A stretch of DNA of 64,000 nucleotides from Chryseobacterium sp. PMSZPI (GCF_002835665.1 NZ_PIZV01000060.1:22675-86674), one strand, 5' to 3'. Shown: positions 49,947-59,073, counted from the stretch's first letter. Numbers and translations are program-made. The notes: generated from the sequence alone by a model not told the origin.

Positions 49947-50417
49947 ATGAAAAAACTTTTATTACTCTTTATCTTGACTGCCAATTTCGTTTTTGGGCAG
50001 ATGCCGGATATTTCAAATGTATGGATGAACAACAGTAAACCTTACATTGGAACGATTGGTAACAAAGGACAGGAATTGAAACTTAAGATCAATACTTCCG
50101 AACAGAATAAAAAAAACGATCAGGAATATTTTATTTCCGGATATTCTCTTGTGGATAATAACTATGCCAAATTTGAAGGCAAAATAGTGGTGTCAAAATA
50201 TAAGGATGCCAGAAAGCGCGGTAGAATATTTGGGGAGTACGAATTGTCTGAAGAAAACAAAGGAAAGCATTCCGGTACCTTTAAAGGGAAATTTGTTTAC
50301 GATTTTAAATGGAACAGAAAAACCGAACAAATCGAGGAACAGAATCTTGAACTTACAGGAGATTGGAAAAGCTATGACGGGACTTTAGACTTTAAGACTC
50401 ATTTAAAAAACCAATAA
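49947..50417 (+). CDS. Secreted protein of unknown function
   Basis: The frame opens at 49926 within the upstream gene, but ATG 49947 gives a signal peptide (MKKLLLLFILTANFVFGQ), leaving 156 residues. The mature part is beta-rich and basic (KLKINTSEQNKKNDQEYFIS, GKHSGTFKGKFVYDFKWNRK, LTGDWKSYDGTLDFKTHL), and reads like a small lipocalin-type or beta-sandwich domain. No family was recognised. It probably shares a transcript with the DUF1569 gene. Confidence 0.75.
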   Translation: MKKLLLLFILTANFVFGQMPDISNVWMNNSKPYIGTIGNKGQELKLKINTSEQNKKNDQEYFISGYSLVDNNYAKFEGKIVVSKYKDARKRGRIFGEYELSEENKGKHSGTFKGKFVYDFKWNRKTEQIEEQNLELTGDWKSYDGTLDFKTHLKNQ

Positions 50418-50474
50418 ATAATTGAATAAGAAGTTCAGCTTTTAATCCCGACTTTTTTAATTTAGAAACGATAT

Positions 50475-50846
50475 ATGAAATTAGGAGCATTCTCTATCAG
50501 CTTAAGTGTAAAAGATCTTCAGAAATCTAAAGACTTTTACGAAAAATTAGGCTTTACAACGATGGCAGGAAATACAGCACAGAATTATCTGATCATGAAA
50601 AACGGATCTACTTTAATAGGTCTTTTTCAGGCCATGTTCGATGGGAATATGCTTACGTTCAACCCGGGATGGAATGAAAATGCAGAAAACCTTGATGCTT
50701 TTGATGATGTACGTACTATTCAAAGGCATTTAAAAGAAAATGGAGTGGAGATTGATAAAGAAGCTGATGAAACTACTTCAGGCCCCGAACATATTTATTT
50801 GAAGGATCCTGACGGAAATATGATTTTAATAGACCAGCACAGGTAG
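50475..50846 (+). CDS. VOC-family (glyoxalase/bleomycin-resistance-like) protein
   Basis: A 123-residue protein. GAFSISLSVKDLQKSKDFYEKLGFTTM is the first beta-alpha-beta-beta-beta module and EHIYLKDPDGNMILIDQH the second, ending in the metal-region Glu/His pattern of the VOC fold. Reactions in this family vary (isomerisation, ring cleavage, drug binding), so no substrate is named. Second of a run of small enzymes; 57 bp after the previous gene. Confidence 0.85.
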   Translation: MKLGAFSISLSVKDLQKSKDFYEKLGFTTMAGNTAQNYLIMKNGSTLIGLFQAMFDGNMLTFNPGWNENAENLDAFDDVRTIQRHLKENGVEIDKEADETTSGPEHIYLKDPDGNMILIDQHR

Positions 50847-50919
50847 TTCAGACTGAAAGTTATCAGGAGGAATATATCTATATCATCAACAAAACATATT
50901 AAACTTAACTTATAAAAAC

Positions 50920-51369
50920 ATGGCATCAGTAAACGTTTATTTGACATTTAATGGAAACTGTAGAGAAGCATTTGATTTCTATAAATCAGTTTTTGGAGGA
51001 GAATATCCTTATATCGGAACTTTTGGAGAAATGCCTCCAATGGAAGGGAAAGAAATGAGTGACGAAGATAAAAACAAAATTATGCACGTTAGTCTTCCAA
51101 TTTCTAAAGAAACCGTATTAATGGGAAGTGATACCGGAGGAGAATGGGCACCTCATTTCAAAGAAGGAAATAATTTTGCTGTTTCTATCAATGCAGACTC
51201 AAAAGAAGAAGCCGGAAAATTATTTAATGGTCTTTCTGCGGGCGGGCAGGTAACTATGCCAATGGAAGATACATTCTGGGGAGCTTATTTTGGAATGTTT
51301 ACTGATAAATTCGGTATCAACTGGATGGTAAACTATGATGACCCTGCAAAGATGCAACAACATCCATAA
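50920..51369 (+). CDS. PhnB-like VOC-family protein
   Basis: A 149-residue protein. VNVYLTFNGNCREAFDFYKSVFGGEYPY and MEDTFWGAYFGMFTDKFGINWMVN are the PhnB/3-demethylubiquinone-9 3-methyltransferase-like signature, a branch of the VOC fold with a domain-swapped dimer. Despite names, PhnB proteins have no proven enzyme activity in most cases. It ends at the terminator at 51409. Confidence 0.86.
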   Translation: MASVNVYLTFNGNCREAFDFYKSVFGGEYPYIGTFGEMPPMEGKEMSDEDKNKIMHVSLPISKETVLMGSDTGGEWAPHFKEGNNFAVSINADSKEEAGKLFNGLSAGGQVTMPMEDTFWGAYFGMFTDKFGINWMVNYDDPAKMQQHP

Positions 51370-51408
51370 GGTCACTATCTTTATCCGAAATAAATATAAT
51401 TAAAATCT

Positions 51409-51435
51409 ACCGGCAGTTATTTTGCCGGTTTTTTA
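51409..51435 (+). terminator. Terminator of the VOC genes
   Basis: ACCGGCA (51409-51415) and TGCCGGT (51423-51429) with a 7-nt loop, then TTTTTT. Confidence 0.88.
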
Positions 51436-51464
51436 TTGTAATCTACTGTATTAATCAGGATAGA

Positions 51465-51876
51465 AGCTAGGAGCTGGAAGAGGGAAGTTGTGAAGACTAT
51501 AAATAATAAAACCCGTTGTGCGTTTTGAGCTAAAATCGACTGAGTCGGGGTAAGGAAATCCGGTAAAAGGGCCGGAAGCTGGAAGAAAGAAGCTGGAAGT
51601 TACTTTCAATTATAATGACTGATATCCTATGGCATCACTCATTTTTGCCTTAAGACCGATAAAAAAGACAAGTCGCCATTCTCTATGGCCTTCATTACGC
51701 CCAGTTTCCAGCTCCCGGCTTCAAAATCACTTTACTCCGAGCTGACATTAAAATATCAAAATGCACAACGGGTATAATAAACTATTTTATCTTGTTTATA
51801 TCATATTAATTTTACAGAGTCTTTCAATACTTATAACTACAAGTAACTTCCAGCCTCCTTCCTCCATCTTCCAGCG
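51465..51876. repeat. Large element of three nested inverted repeats (family D)
   Basis: Outer arms: GAGCTGGAAGAGGGAAG near 51470-51486 against CTTCC-TCC-TCTTCCAGC near 51847-51875. Middle arms: 51510-51553 (ACCCGTTGTGCGTTTTGA..GAGTCGGGGTA) against 51733-51776. Inner arms: 51572-51586 (GCCGGAAGCTGGAAG) against 51704-51720. There is no coding capacity over the 635-bp gap. It could fold into a long cruciform. Confidence 0.75.
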
Positions 51877-51946
51877 TTTAACCTTAGTTCTTTACCCCGA
51901 ACTCTGATAAGTCTAAAAACACTTTAAACCAGTTGATTAAATATTG

Positions 51947-51978
51947 TTTGCTATTATTGATTTAAAATATTAATTTTG
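51947..51978 (+). promoter_or_regulatory. Promoter of the DUF2490 gene
   Basis: TTTG (51947-51950), 20 bp, TAATTTTG (51971-51978), then ATG 27 bp further at 52005. Confidence 0.65.
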
Positions 51979-52004
51979 TTTAAAACGATAGATAATAGTA
52001 ATTA

Positions 52005-52688
52005 ATGAAAATGAGAAAGGTGTTTACGAAGTTGGTTTTCACAACATTGAGCTTAGGGTCTGTTTTAACGTTTGCACAGAAAAGTGATCTGGGTGCCTGG
52101 TATATGTATTTTGGAAATAATAAGATCAGTAAGAAGCTGAACTTGCATAATGAGATCCAATACCGGAATTTTGATGCGATTGGAGATTTGGAACAGCTTT
52201 TAATTCGTACCGGAATAGGGTATGACCTGACAGAAAACAATAATAATGTATTATTAGGATACGGTTTTATTCTAAGCCAACCTTATGTAAAGGAAGAAAA
52301 AAAAGAAAACATTGAACATCGAATCTTTCAGCAATATATTACAAAACAGAAGTTTGGACGTTTTAACCTTCAGCATCGTTATCGTTTAGAAGAACGCTTT
52401 CTTGAAGATGATTTCAGAATGAGATTCCGTTATATGTTAGGAGTGAATATCCCGATTACCCAAAAGGAAATGTTACCAAAAACTCTTTATGCATCAGTAT
52501 ACAATGAGATTTTCCTACATTTCAATAGTCCGGTTTTTGACCGAAACAGGGTGTATGGAGCTTTAGGGTATGTCATCAATAAAAATATGAGGATAGAAGC
52601 GGGATATATGAATCAGATTCAGGAGAATAAAAACAGAGGACAGATTCAGATTGGTTTTTATAACAATATCCCATTTACTAAAAATTAA
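52005..52688 (+). CDS. DUF2490 outer-membrane beta-barrel protein
   Basis: A 227-residue protein with signal peptide (MRKVFTKLVFTTLSLGSVLTFAQ, from ATG 52011, two codons after the first ATG). SDLGAWYMYFGNNKISKKLNLHNEIQYRNF, LLIRTGIGYDL and NLQHRYRLEERF are DUF2490 blocks, and alternating residues run to a C-terminal aromatic/charged strand (IQIGFYNNIPF). It should be a small barrel in the outer membrane. Function unknown. The bestrophin gene follows 96 bp later. Confidence 0.85.
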   Translation: MKMRKVFTKLVFTTLSLGSVLTFAQKSDLGAWYMYFGNNKISKKLNLHNEIQYRNFDAIGDLEQLLIRTGIGYDLTENNNNVLLGYGFILSQPYVKEEKKENIEHRIFQQYITKQKFGRFNLQHRYRLEERFLEDDFRMRFRYMLGVNIPITQKEMLPKTLYASVYNEIFLHFNSPVFDRNRVYGALGYVINKNMRIEAGYMNQIQENKNRGQIQIGFYNNIPFTKN

Positions 52689-52784
52689 AAATGACCGTTT
52701 CTGCTGAATGCTCTGATGAGATTGAAAAACAGTTAATTTGTATCATGAGAGATTAATTATAACAAAAAATAAAAACAAACACAT

Positions 52785-53789
52785 ATGCATTCAGGAAAAA
52801 GATTCGGAGCGCGCGAGTTCATGAAATGGACGAGACGCAGTATTTATGTTTTAACGATATTTTCAGCCATTCCTACCGTACTATACTTTTTGGGTTGGAA
52901 ATTTCTTTCTATTCCCTGGCAGCCGATTGCGATCTTGGGAACTGCTGTAGCTTTTATAGTTGGATTTAAAAATAACGCAAGCTATAGCCGACTTTGGGAA
53001 GCCAGACAGATTTATGGAGCAATAATTAATGATAGCCGAAGTTTTGGATATATTGTAAGAGATGCTTTAGCCGGAAAGAATCCCGGAAAGGTAAAAGAAA
53101 TGTTTCTTCGTCATTATGCATGGCTTACAGCACTTCGTTTTCAGCTTCGGGAGCCAAGGGCCTGGGAGAACATGGGGACGGCTCAATTTGATGAGTATTC
53201 AAAGAAATATGATATCCCGGAAAGACTGTCCCGCCTGGACGAAGAGTTGAAGAAATACCTTTCAGAAGATGAACGTCAATATATTCTAAGTAAGAAAAAT
53301 AGAGCGACGCAGCTCGTAGCAAACCAGAGTAAAGAATTGTCCGAAGCTTACGAAAAAGGAGAAATTAATGATTTTCAATGGACGCAAATCAATCAGCAAT
53401 TGGTAAAATTTACGGATAATCAAGGAAAAGCAGAAAGGATTAAAAATTTTCCTTATCCGAGAAACTTTTCTTCCATTACAACCTATTTGCTGTTATTATT
53501 TATTCTTTTTGTACCCTTTGGATTAATAAAAGAGCTTGATAAATTAGGAGATGGGACCGCATTAGAAGGCTGGACCTTATGGTTCAATATTCCTTTTTCA
53601 TTATTGGTAACCTGGTGTTTTCATACATTGGATAGCGTAGGAGAGGCTTCCGTAAACCCTTTTGAAGGAAGCCCAAATGATGTGCCTATTACCCAGATCA
53701 GCCGCACCATTGAAATTGATATGAGGGATATGTTGGATGAATCTGATCTTCCACCAGCGATTATTCCCAAAAATAATATTGTGCTTTAA
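52785..53789 (+). CDS. Bestrophin-family ion channel
   Basis: A 334-residue protein. FMKWTRRSIYVLTIFSAIPTVLYFLGW, AILGTAVAFIVGFKNNASYSRLWEARQIYGAIINDSR and LDSVGEASVNPFEGSPNDVPITQISRTIEIDMRDML are the diagnostic blocks of bacterial bestrophins (YneE/RFP-TM), pentameric channels that conduct Cl- or Na+. Four membrane segments are seen with a soluble middle domain. Next to a Na+/H+ antiporter 93 bp downstream, which suggests joint ion homeostasis. Confidence 0.9.
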   Translation: MHSGKRFGAREFMKWTRRSIYVLTIFSAIPTVLYFLGWKFLSIPWQPIAILGTAVAFIVGFKNNASYSRLWEARQIYGAIINDSRSFGYIVRDALAGKNPGKVKEMFLRHYAWLTALRFQLREPRAWENMGTAQFDEYSKKYDIPERLSRLDEELKKYLSEDERQYILSKKNRATQLVANQSKELSEAYEKGEINDFQWTQINQQLVKFTDNQGKAERIKNFPYPRNFSSITTYLLLLFILFVPFGLIKELDKLGDGTALEGWTLWFNIPFSLLVTWCFHTLDSVGEASVNPFEGSPNDVPITQISRTIEIDMRDMLDESDLPPAIIPKNNIVL

Positions 53790-53882
53790 CAAGAAGTAAA
53801 AGATTAGGATATCGACCTGCTTTATCTATAAAATTTGTAAGGTTTTAATCCAAAAAATAATACTTAAAAAACGAATTTAAAA

Positions 53883-55496
53883 ATGATTCATAGTTATGTT
53901 ATCATATCTATTGCAGTATTGCTTTCTGTGATGATATTAGTGATGATCGGACAGAAATTAAAAGTAGCCTACCCAATTTTTCTTGTGATTGCAGGGTTGC
54001 TGATAAGTTTTGTTCCCGGAATGCCCCGTATTGAAATAGAGCCTGATTTGGTCTTTCTTATTTTTCTGCCTCCTATTTTATTTGAAGCAGCATGGTTTAC
54101 CTCATGGCAAGACTTTCATAAATGGAGAAAACAAATTTTTTCAATGGCCTTTGGATTGGTGTTTTTAACCTCAATCGTTGTTGCTTACCTTTCATCATCT
54201 ATCATTCCCGGACTTACGGTGGCGATGGGGTTCCTTTTGGGAGGAGTGAATTCTCCACCGGATGCAGTGGCGGCGACTTCGGTGTTAAAGCATATGAAGA
54301 TTCCTAAGAAAATTACGAATATTCTGGAAGGGGAAAGCTTAATTAATGATGCATCCAGTTTAATTGTGTTTAAATTTGCTCTTGCAGCGGTAATTTCAGG
54401 ACAGTTTATCTGGAGAGATGCCGTTCAGGATTTCTTTACAATGGCTATTGGAGGGATTGTGGTTGGTGTTGTGATCGGATTTTTATTTGGAGCACTGTTA
54501 AGGATAATTCCAACAAATTCCAATATTGATACGGTTGTTACACTTATCGTTCCTTACATTATGTATGTAGGTGCAGAACATTTTCATTTTTCAGGGGTGC
54601 TTGCGGTGGTTGCAGGAGGATTATTGATGTCTTACAATTCACATTGTTATTTAAGCCATACTTCAAGAATTCAATCCGGGAATGTATGGAGTGTACTGAT
54701 ATTCCTGATGAATACGATTATCTTTATTCTCATTGGACTTGAACTGCCTATCGTTGTGGAGGGAATGAAAGAATATTCTATAGCTGACGGTATCTTTTAT
54801 AGCGTTGTTATTGGTGGAGCGATTATTGGAACAAGAATTTTGTATAGTTATGCGTTGATGTATTTTCCGAGGCTTTGTTCAAAAGAATTAAGATTAAAAG
54901 TTCCTAAACCGGATTGGAGAGAGCCCTTCATTATTAGTTTTGCTGCCATGAGAGGAGTAGTTTCATTGGCTGCAGCATTATCGATTCCTGCATTTTTACC
55001 TAATGGAGATGCATTTCCACATCGAAATATTATTTTATTCGTAACTTTCGTTATTATATTGATTACTTTAGTTGGACAAGGTTTATTACTATCTCCAATC
55101 TTAAAAATGTTAAATATACAAGATGCAGGAAGTGAACTTCCGGAGGAAAAACAAGAGGTTATCCTGATGAGAAAACTGAAAGAAACGGCTCTCCATAAAC
55201 TGGATAATGACTTTTCTGAACTGGCCGTAACAAACAGTCTGGTACGTCATCAAAAACACAAACTGGAAAATGAAATGATGCTAATGGCTGACAAAGCTCA
55301 ATGTATGGCATCTACAGGAGACTATGTAAGTGCAATCAATGAAAATAAAGATGTGCTTCGCCAGATTATTCAGGCTCAGAGAAATGAGTTGCACAGAATG
55401 AAAAAAGAGAAAATATTTGATGATCATGTGATGAGAACCATTGAAATGCAATTGGACTTTGATGAAGCGAAAATTACCGGATTTTCGCATGGTTAA
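53883..55496 (+). CDS. CPA1-type Na+/H+ antiporter
   Basis: A 537-residue protein with about 12 membrane helices. FLPPILFEAAWFTSWQDF, LLGGVNSPPDAVAATSVL and LEGESLINDASSLIVFKFAL contain the essential acidic residues (PPD and ND) of NhaP/NHE exchangers, and PFIISFAAMRGVVSLAAALSIP is the late signature. A cytoplasmic helical tail of about 130 residues ends the protein. It swaps Na+ (or K+) for H+ across the inner membrane. Confidence 0.92.
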   Translation: MIHSYVIISIAVLLSVMILVMIGQKLKVAYPIFLVIAGLLISFVPGMPRIEIEPDLVFLIFLPPILFEAAWFTSWQDFHKWRKQIFSMAFGLVFLTSIVVAYLSSSIIPGLTVAMGFLLGGVNSPPDAVAATSVLKHMKIPKKITNILEGESLINDASSLIVFKFALAAVISGQFIWRDAVQDFFTMAIGGIVVGVVIGFLFGALLRIIPTNSNIDTVVTLIVPYIMYVGAEHFHFSGVLAVVAGGLLMSYNSHCYLSHTSRIQSGNVWSVLIFLMNTIIFILIGLELPIVVEGMKEYSIADGIFYSVVIGGAIIGTRILYSYALMYFPRLCSKELRLKVPKPDWREPFIISFAAMRGVVSLAAALSIPAFLPNGDAFPHRNIILFVTFVIILITLVGQGLLLSPILKMLNIQDAGSELPEEKQEVILMRKLKETALHKLDNDFSELAVTNSLVRHQKHKLENEMMLMADKAQCMASTGDYVSAINENKDVLRQIIQAQRNELHRMKKEKIFDDHVMRTIEMQLDFDEAKITGFSHG

Positions 55497-55574
55497 ATAA
55501 ATTTAATAAGAATCTCAATCCCAATTTTTAATAATATTAAAGCTAATTGTATGAAGAACTGTTAAATCAATCAT

Positions 55575-56000
55575 ATGAATACACCAATCACCATTCAGTA
55601 CAAAATCAATGCTTCACCTGAAAAAATATGGAAAGTATTGACAGATAAGAATGAAATGAAATCATGGTATTTCGATATTCAGGATTTTGAACCGAAAGTA
55701 GGAAAAGTATTTAATTTCTATGAACCGGGAGGGGAAAATAGATTCCGTCATCAATGTGAAATTTTGGAAATTATTCCGAATGAAAAATTAAAACATACTT
55801 GGTCCTATCCGGATTATTCAGATGCGAAAACTATTGTAACTTGGGAATTGTTTCCGGAAGACAAGGGTACTTTGGTAAAATTGACCCATGAAAATATCGA
55901 AAATTTTAAAATTTTAGGAGATCGCTTTTCAAAAGAACAGTTTATGCAAGGTTGGAATGCTATTATCGGACAAAGTTTAAAGGGATATTTAGAACAATAA
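55575..56000 (+). CDS. SRPBCC/AHSA1-type START-fold protein
   Basis: A 141-residue protein. ITIQYKINASPEKIWKVLTDKNEMKSWYFDI and TWELFPEDKGTLVKLTHENIENF and WNAIIGQSLKGYLEQ are the standard AHSA1 (activator of Hsp90 ATPase homologue 1-like) pattern of a small hydrophobic-ligand-binding cup. Role unknown. First of three short genes with gaps of 2 bp or overlaps, which form one operon. Confidence 0.86.
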   Translation: MNTPITIQYKINASPEKIWKVLTDKNEMKSWYFDIQDFEPKVGKVFNFYEPGGENRFRHQCEILEIIPNEKLKHTWSYPDYSDAKTIVTWELFPEDKGTLVKLTHENIENFKILGDRFSKEQFMQGWNAIIGQSLKGYLEQ

Positions 56001-56002
56001 TA

Positions 56003-56512
56003 ATGATTGAATTACAAGCTTTTAATATTGAGGATGCTCAGACGTTAATCTCAAAAATAACAGATGAACGTATGCTTCTCCAATTTGCAGGACCAATGTA
56101 TCATTTTCCTTTGACAGAAGATCAATTGGAAGAAGATTTATCTAACCCAGACAGGAGATTATTTAAAATTGTAGATCAAAGTAATGGAAATGCAATCGGA
56201 CACGCTCAGATCTTTTTGAAGGAAGAAACATTTTTGTTAGGAAGAATTTTGATTTGGGATGATAATAACAGAGGGAAGGGATATGGTAAAAAAGTAATGA
56301 AGGAACTTTTGAAGTATGGGTTTAGCCATTTCGATAAAGATACTGCTGAACTGAACGTGTACGATTGGAATGTCGGGGCAATTGAATGTTACAAAAAAGT
56401 AGGATTTACCATTGATCCCCATATTAAAAAAGAAGCTAAGATTGACAAGGAAACATGGATCTCTCTTAATATGAAGATTCGTAAAAATACTTTTGAATTA
56501 CAGGAATTATGA
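56003..56512 (+). CDS. GNAT-family N-acetyltransferase
   Basis: The frame starts at 55952 inside the previous gene; ATG 56003 two bases after its stop is preferred, giving 169 residues. GHAQIFLKEETFLLGRILIW and the acetyl-CoA loop NRGKGYGKKVMKELL (R-x-x-G-x-G) are motif A; AELNVYDWNVGAIECYKKVGF is motif B. It acetylates an amine, substrate unknown (RimJ/RimL-like). Its stop overlaps the next start (ATGA). Confidence 0.9.
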   Translation: MIELQAFNIEDAQTLISKITDERMLLQFAGPMYHFPLTEDQLEEDLSNPDRRLFKIVDQSNGNAIGHAQIFLKEETFLLGRILIWDDNNRGKGYGKKVMKELLKYGFSHFDKDTAELNVYDWNVGAIECYKKVGFTIDPHIKKEAKIDKETWISLNMKIRKNTFELQEL

Positions 56513-56892
56513 TAGAATTTACAGGGCTGAGACCCATTCTTTGGACAGAAAATCTTGATGAAACCATAGGGTTTTATATGCATGTTCTGGGCTTTACATT
56601 AATGGCCAGGAATGATGAATGGGAATGGGCATCACTTCGTAAAGATGAGGTGCATATTATGATTTCCCAACCCAATAAGCATGAAAAGAACCATGGGATT
56701 GGTTTTACCGGTTCATTTTATTTTAATGTAAATCATGTAGATGATCTTTGGGAAGACCTTAAAACGAAAGCCGACGTTTGCTATGAAATCGAAACTTTTG
56801 AATGGGGAATGCGGGAATTTGCGATCTATGATAATAACGGTTATATACTACAATTTGGTGAACCTGTGGATAATATTGGCAATACGGAATAA
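56509..56892 (+). CDS. VOC-family bleomycin-resistance-like protein
   Basis: A 127-residue protein. GLRPILWTENLDETIGFYMHVLGFTLM and the late ADVCYEIETFEWGMREFAIYDNNGYILQFGE show the two VOC modules, with the Glu of ILQFGE as the metal ligand position. Genes of this type bind or modify small molecules. Coupled to the GNAT gene by a four-base overlap. Confidence 0.87.
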   Translation: MIEFTGLRPILWTENLDETIGFYMHVLGFTLMARNDEWEWASLRKDEVHIMISQPNKHEKNHGIGFTGSFYFNVNHVDDLWEDLKTKADVCYEIETFEWGMREFAIYDNNGYILQFGEPVDNIGNTE

Positions 56893-56907
56893 AATTTGCT
56901 ATTTTTG
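56876..56907 (+). promoter_or_regulatory. Promoter of the first cyclotransferase-like gene
   Basis: TTG (56876-56878), 21 bp, TATTTTTG (56900-56907), then ATG after 20 bp. Confidence 0.7.
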
Positions 56908-56927
56908 GGGAAATATTTAAAATATCA

Positions 56928-57950
56928 ATGAAAAAAAATATTATAGCGGGTTTCGCAGCAATTTTATTACTGGCTTCTTGTAACAAGGATAAAGAAATCC
57001 TGAATACATTAAGCAATTATAATAATTCAATGGAGACAAAAGGATATCACTTTGGTGATAAGCTGGAACTTCCGAAAGAAGTAACGGACAATGCAGAAAG
57101 CGTAACCATTAGTTTTGGAGATAAAGAAACGACAAGCTTAGTTATTGATCCAAAGTTTTTCACTTTAGGAGATAATGCGGTTACTTTTAATATTAAAACA
57201 AAAGGAGGAGAAGTATTGAATCAGGATGCTACAATCAATGTATTTGCCAAAAATCCTGAAAAAAACATGGTATATCAGATTGTAGCAGAATATCCGCATG
57301 ACCCTAAAAATTTTGTACAGGGATTTCAAATAGAAGGAAACACCATTTATGAAAGTGATGGTCAAAACGGATCTTCTCAGATTTTAAAATATACATTAGG
57401 AACGACCACACCTCTGGCTTCTACAAAACAGGCTCCTGAAGATTTTTCTGAAGGAAGTACCATTGTAGGCGATAAAGTCTATCAGTTGACATGGCAGAGT
57501 AAAAAAGGGTATATCTATGATAAGAATTCTTTAAAATTACTTTCCGAATTTGCTTATCCAAATGTATTAGGTGAAGGTTGGGGATTGACATATGACGGGA
57601 AAAACCTGATTGCATCGGACGGGAGTAAGCTTTTATATTTCCTTGATCCGAACGATCCTTCAAAACTTATTAAATATATTGCTGTTGCCGGAAGTTCACA
57701 AGCATATGATCAATTGAACGAATTAGAGTATCACAACGGATTTGTTTATGCAAACGTGTGGCAAAAACCAATCATTCTAAAGATTAATCCTGCTAATGGA
57801 GAAGTTGTCGGGACTTTTGATTTCTCGGATATTGCCAAACAAAATACAAAAGGAAGTGATGATGTATTGAACGGAATTGCTTTCAAAGGTGATAATATGT
57901 TGGTAACAGGTAAAAACTGGCCAAAAATATATGAAGTTCAGGTGAAATAA
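56928..57950 (+). CDS. Glutaminyl-peptide cyclotransferase-like lipoprotein, first copy
   Basis: A 340-residue protein. MKKNIIAGFAAILLLASCNKD is a lipoprotein signal (Cys18). Residues 20-110 are an Ig-like extra domain (KLELPKEVTDNAESVTISFGD). Residues 115-340 are the five-bladed propeller of plant/bacterial (type I) glutaminyl cyclotransferase: VAEYPHDPKNFVQGF, GEGWGLTYDGKNLIASDG, LNELEYHNGFVYANVW, VLNGIAFKGDNMLVTGKNWPKIYEV. These enzymes turn N-terminal Gln into pyroglutamate. In Bacteroidota this modification is common on exported proteins starting with Gln after signal cleavage, as many do here. Confidence 0.88.
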   Translation: MKKNIIAGFAAILLLASCNKDKEILNTLSNYNNSMETKGYHFGDKLELPKEVTDNAESVTISFGDKETTSLVIDPKFFTLGDNAVTFNIKTKGGEVLNQDATINVFAKNPEKNMVYQIVAEYPHDPKNFVQGFQIEGNTIYESDGQNGSSQILKYTLGTTTPLASTKQAPEDFSEGSTIVGDKVYQLTWQSKKGYIYDKNSLKLLSEFAYPNVLGEGWGLTYDGKNLIASDGSKLLYFLDPNDPSKLIKYIAVAGSSQAYDQLNELEYHNGFVYANVWQKPIILKINPANGEVVGTFDFSDIAKQNTKGSDDVLNGIAFKGDNMLVTGKNWPKIYEVQVK

Positions 57951-57972
57951 ATAATTCATCTATCTATAAAAC

Positions 57973-58002
57973 ATAGCGTTCCTGAAGGGACGCTATTTTT
58001 AT
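57973..58002 (+). terminator. Terminator between the two cyclotransferase-like genes
   Basis: ATAGCGTTCC (57973-57982), TGAA loop, GGGACGCTAT (57987-57996), then TTTTT. Confidence 0.88.
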
Positions 58003-58020
58003 GTAAGGCGTAAAATTTAG

Positions 58021-58028
58021 TATTTTTG
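58021..58028 (+). promoter_or_regulatory. -7 element of the second cyclotransferase-like gene
   Basis: TATTTTTG. Its distance to ATG 58048 (19 bp) copies that of the first gene (20 bp), so the earlier in-frame ATG at 58033, which would be at the transcript start, is disfavoured. Confidence 0.6.
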
Positions 58029-58047
58029 AAAAATGATTAAAAATCTC

Positions 58048-59073
58048 ATGAGGCGAAACATAATAGCCGGTTTTATGGCAGTGCTTCTGCTGGCTTCTTG
58101 TCATAATAACGAAAAGATGCTGGATATTTTGGCTGATTACAATAATTCAAAAGAAGCTAAAGGCTATCATTTTGGTGATAAATTGGAACTTCCAAAAGAG
58201 GTGACGGAAAATGCTGAAAGTGTAACCATAAGTTTCGGAGATAAAGAAACAAACAGTTTTGTCATTGATCCCAGGTTTTTTACTTTGGGGGATAATGCTG
58301 TTACTTTTACTATCAAAACAAAAGGAGGTGAGGTGTTGAATCAGGATGCAACAATCAACGTATTTGCCAAAAATCCTGAAAAAAATATGACCTATCAGAT
58401 TGTTGCGGAATATCCGCACGATCCCAAGAATTTTGTAGAAGGGTTTCTTGCAGAAGGAAATATAATCTATGAAAGTGATGGGTTAGATGGTGCCTCACAA
58501 CTTATAAAATACACATTAGGATCAGCCACTCCTGGCATGGTTAAGCAGCAGCCTGCTGGTGTTTTTTCTGAAGGTTGCGCTGTAGTTGGAGATAAAATTT
58601 ATCAGTTAACTTATAAGAATAAAATAGGATTTGTTTACGATAAAAAAACATTCGAACAACTTTCAGAATTTCCTTTACCTAATGTGATCGGAGAAGGTTG
58701 GGGGTTGACCTATGACGGAAAAAACCTTGTGGCAACAGACGGTTCAAAAAACCTTTATTTTCTTGGTATTAATAATCCTTCAAAAATTGTGAAAACAGTT
58801 TCCGTGGCAGGAAATACCGAAACATTTGAGCAGCTTAATGAATTGGAATATCATAACGGTTTTATCTATTCGAATGTATGGCATAGACCGATTATTTTAA
58901 AAATTAATCCAACAACCGGAGAAGTCGTTGGTAAATTTGATTTTACCAAACTGACCGGCGAAAATGATAGAGGTGAAAGTGAAAATGTATTAAACGGAAT
59001 CGCATTCAAAGGAGAGAATATGTTGGTTACAGGAAAAAATTGGGCTAAAATCTACGAGGTTGCTATAAAATGA
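58048..59073 (+). CDS. Glutaminyl-peptide cyclotransferase-like lipoprotein, second copy
   Basis: A 341-residue protein from ATG 58048 (MRRNIIAGFMAVLLLASCHNN, lipobox Cys18); an ATG at 58033 adds five residues. Nearly the whole sequence is colinear with the upstream copy. Blocks such as LGDNAVTF and TKGGEVLNQDATINVFAKNP are identical, and NELEYHNGF and VLNGIAFKG are kept in the propeller. The reaction is N-terminal Gln cyclisation by family. Differences concentrate in residues 150-220 of the propeller (QPAGVFSEGCAVVGDK), near the substrate face. Recent tandem duplication; both have own promoters and a terminator between. Confidence 0.88.
   Translation: MRRNIIAGFMAVLLLASCHNNEKMLDILADYNNSKEAKGYHFGDKLELPKEVTENAESVTISFGDKETNSFVIDPRFFTLGDNAVTFTIKTKGGEVLNQDATINVFAKNPEKNMTYQIVAEYPHDPKNFVEGFLAEGNIIYESDGLDGASQLIKYTLGSATPGMVKQQPAGVFSEGCAVVGDKIYQLTYKNKIGFVYDKKTFEQLSEFPLPNVIGEGWGLTYDGKNLVATDGSKNLYFLGINNPSKIVKTVSVAGNTETFEQLNELEYHNGFIYSNVWHRPIILKINPTTGEVVGKFDFTKLTGENDRGESENVLNGIAFKGENMLVTGKNWAKIYEVAIK

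Noticed and set aside
51465..51876. Nested inverted repeats as a CRISPR array
   Set aside because: Arms are inverted, of different sequence, and there is no regular spacing or cas gene.
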